The position numbers and the translations under genes are program-made. The notes under the pieces are model-generated. The model was not told the origin of the DNA. It was given only the letters and a program-made list of their open reading frames with translations, and ran no database searches. Shown here piece by piece: positions 33,588 to 34,004 of a stretch of 34,004 nucleotides of DNA. The DNA lies in contig VYDB01000041.1 in assembly GCA_009843635.1 (NCBI GenBank), forward strand, positions 1 through 34,004, written 5' to 3'. How positions within the stretch are numbered: position 1 is the first letter of the stretch; each line of letters begins with the position of its first letter. The stretch comes from Gammaproteobacteria bacterium (GTDB lineage Bacteria; Pseudomonadota; Gammaproteobacteria; Pseudomonadales; Azotimanducaceae).

Positions 33588-33974
33588 ATGAGTGAACTCC
33601 TGGAGTCCCTTGAGGATGGCGTTCTGACGTTAACCATCAATCGCCCTCACGCACACAATACACTCAATCAGTCCCTGTCCGCTGCCTTGAGTGATGCGTT
33701 GGTTCGCGCGCAAGACAATGCCGATGTGCGGTGCATTGTGCTGACAGGTGCCGGTGGAGTTTTCTCTGCCGGTGGTGATGTCAACGATCAGGCATCCGGC
33801 AACATCGGCGGTGATGAAACCGATCCTGAGGCTGCACAGGCCGCGATGGTGAAAACCATACGCGATGGCATGGAGATGAGCAGGTTGTTGCGGGAAGTGC
33901 CGAAGCCCACACTGGCGGTCATCTCCGGTGCTGCCGCTGGTGCCGGGCTCGCCAGGGCTATTCAAAAGTCCTGA
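33588..33974 (+). CDS. Enoyl-CoA hydratase/isomerase family protein, truncated
   Basis: N-terminal half of a crotonase, 128 aa against the usual 255-280. LTLTINRPHAHNTLNQSL, VLTGAGGVFSAGGDVND and VPKPTLAVISGAAAGAGLA are normal, the last being the oxyanion-hole region. After GAGLA (residue 122) the expected ALACD is replaced by RAIQKS and a stop. The remaining 30 bases to the window end show no recognisable crotonase sequence in any frame. ATG 33588 has AGAAGG 6 nt upstream. It is a different crotonase from the 3700/10131 pair. Either a truncating rearrangement or an assembly junction is likely. Confidence 0.82.
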   Translation: MSELLESLEDGVLTLTINRPHAHNTLNQSLSAALSDALVRAQDNADVRCIVLTGAGGVFSAGGDVNDQASGNIGGDETDPEAAQAAMVKTIRDGMEMSRLLREVPKPTLAVISGAAAGAGLARAIQKS

Positions 33975-34004
33975 CGGCGGTTGGCTGAGGTTTCCGGTTG
34001 GTTT

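Noticed and set aside
1-34004. Matching terminal repeats at the two window ends
   Set aside because: The first and last 50 bases were compared in both orientations; only a short CAGCCAA-type match was found, which is chance level.

Overview
The window reads as a piece of a Gram-negative, probably marine gammaproteobacterial, chromosome given over to catabolism of an unidentified hydrophobic substrate through CoA thioesters. A TonB-dependent receptor shows a Gram-negative outer membrane. The gene mix (type III CoA-transferases, steroid-type acyl-CoA dehydrogenases, LLM oxidoreductase, ACMSD-like amidohydrolases, PhyH oxygenases, TetR regulators) resembles steroid, terpenoid or xenobiotic islands of such bacteria. 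The taxonomic assignment is an inference. No rRNA, tRNA, CRISPR array or transposase gene was found, and no gene-free stretch exceeds 300 bases.

Layout. 51-3514 (-): spinster-like MFS transporter, then a C-terminally truncated TonB receptor. 3700-5792 (+): crotonase and type III CoA-transferase. 5837-7107 (-): acyl-CoA dehydrogenase (ACAD) preceded by a 26-codon relic of another ACAD. 7280-9285 (+): iron-type alcohol dehydrogenase and SDR. 9295-10131 (-): second crotonase, paralogous to the first. 10242-12487 (+): a GC-rich pair, an SDR and a fusion of a DnaA N-terminal domain to an LLM oxidoreductase. 12574-13776 (+): a relatively AT-rich amidohydrolase. 13795-19324 (-): operon of two paralogous acyl-CoA ligases flanking an aldo/keto reductase and a secreted cyclase-family protein. 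19520-21824 (+): a paired ACAD operon. 21944-23068 (+): second ACMSD-like amidohydrolase. 23114-27633 (+): TetR, zinc alcohol dehydrogenase, two PhyH oxygenases and an ACAD interrupted by an in-frame TAG. 27646-32682 (-): amidohydrolase of the D-aminoacylase type, a double-length CoA-transferase and an SDR. 32905-33510 (+): second TetR. 33588-33974 (+): truncated crotonase at the window edge.

How the genes may work together (inference). The receptor and MFS protein would import the substrate. Hydrolases and PhyH oxygenases would deconjugate or hydroxylate it. Ligases and CoA-transferases would make CoA esters, ACADs and crotonases would perform beta-oxidation-like steps, and the dehydrogenases would oxidise alcohols. 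No thiolase, Rieske oxygenase or ring-cleavage dioxygenase was recognised, so the pathway must continue elsewhere.

Two signals stand out. First, an imperfect palindrome with half-site close to TGACRCAAGAWA recurs in most of the promoter regions, which suggests one locus-wide regulon. Two TetR proteins with almost the same recognition helix are encoded here. Second, the DnaA domain I fusion to an LLM oxidoreductase is an architecture I do not know from either family.
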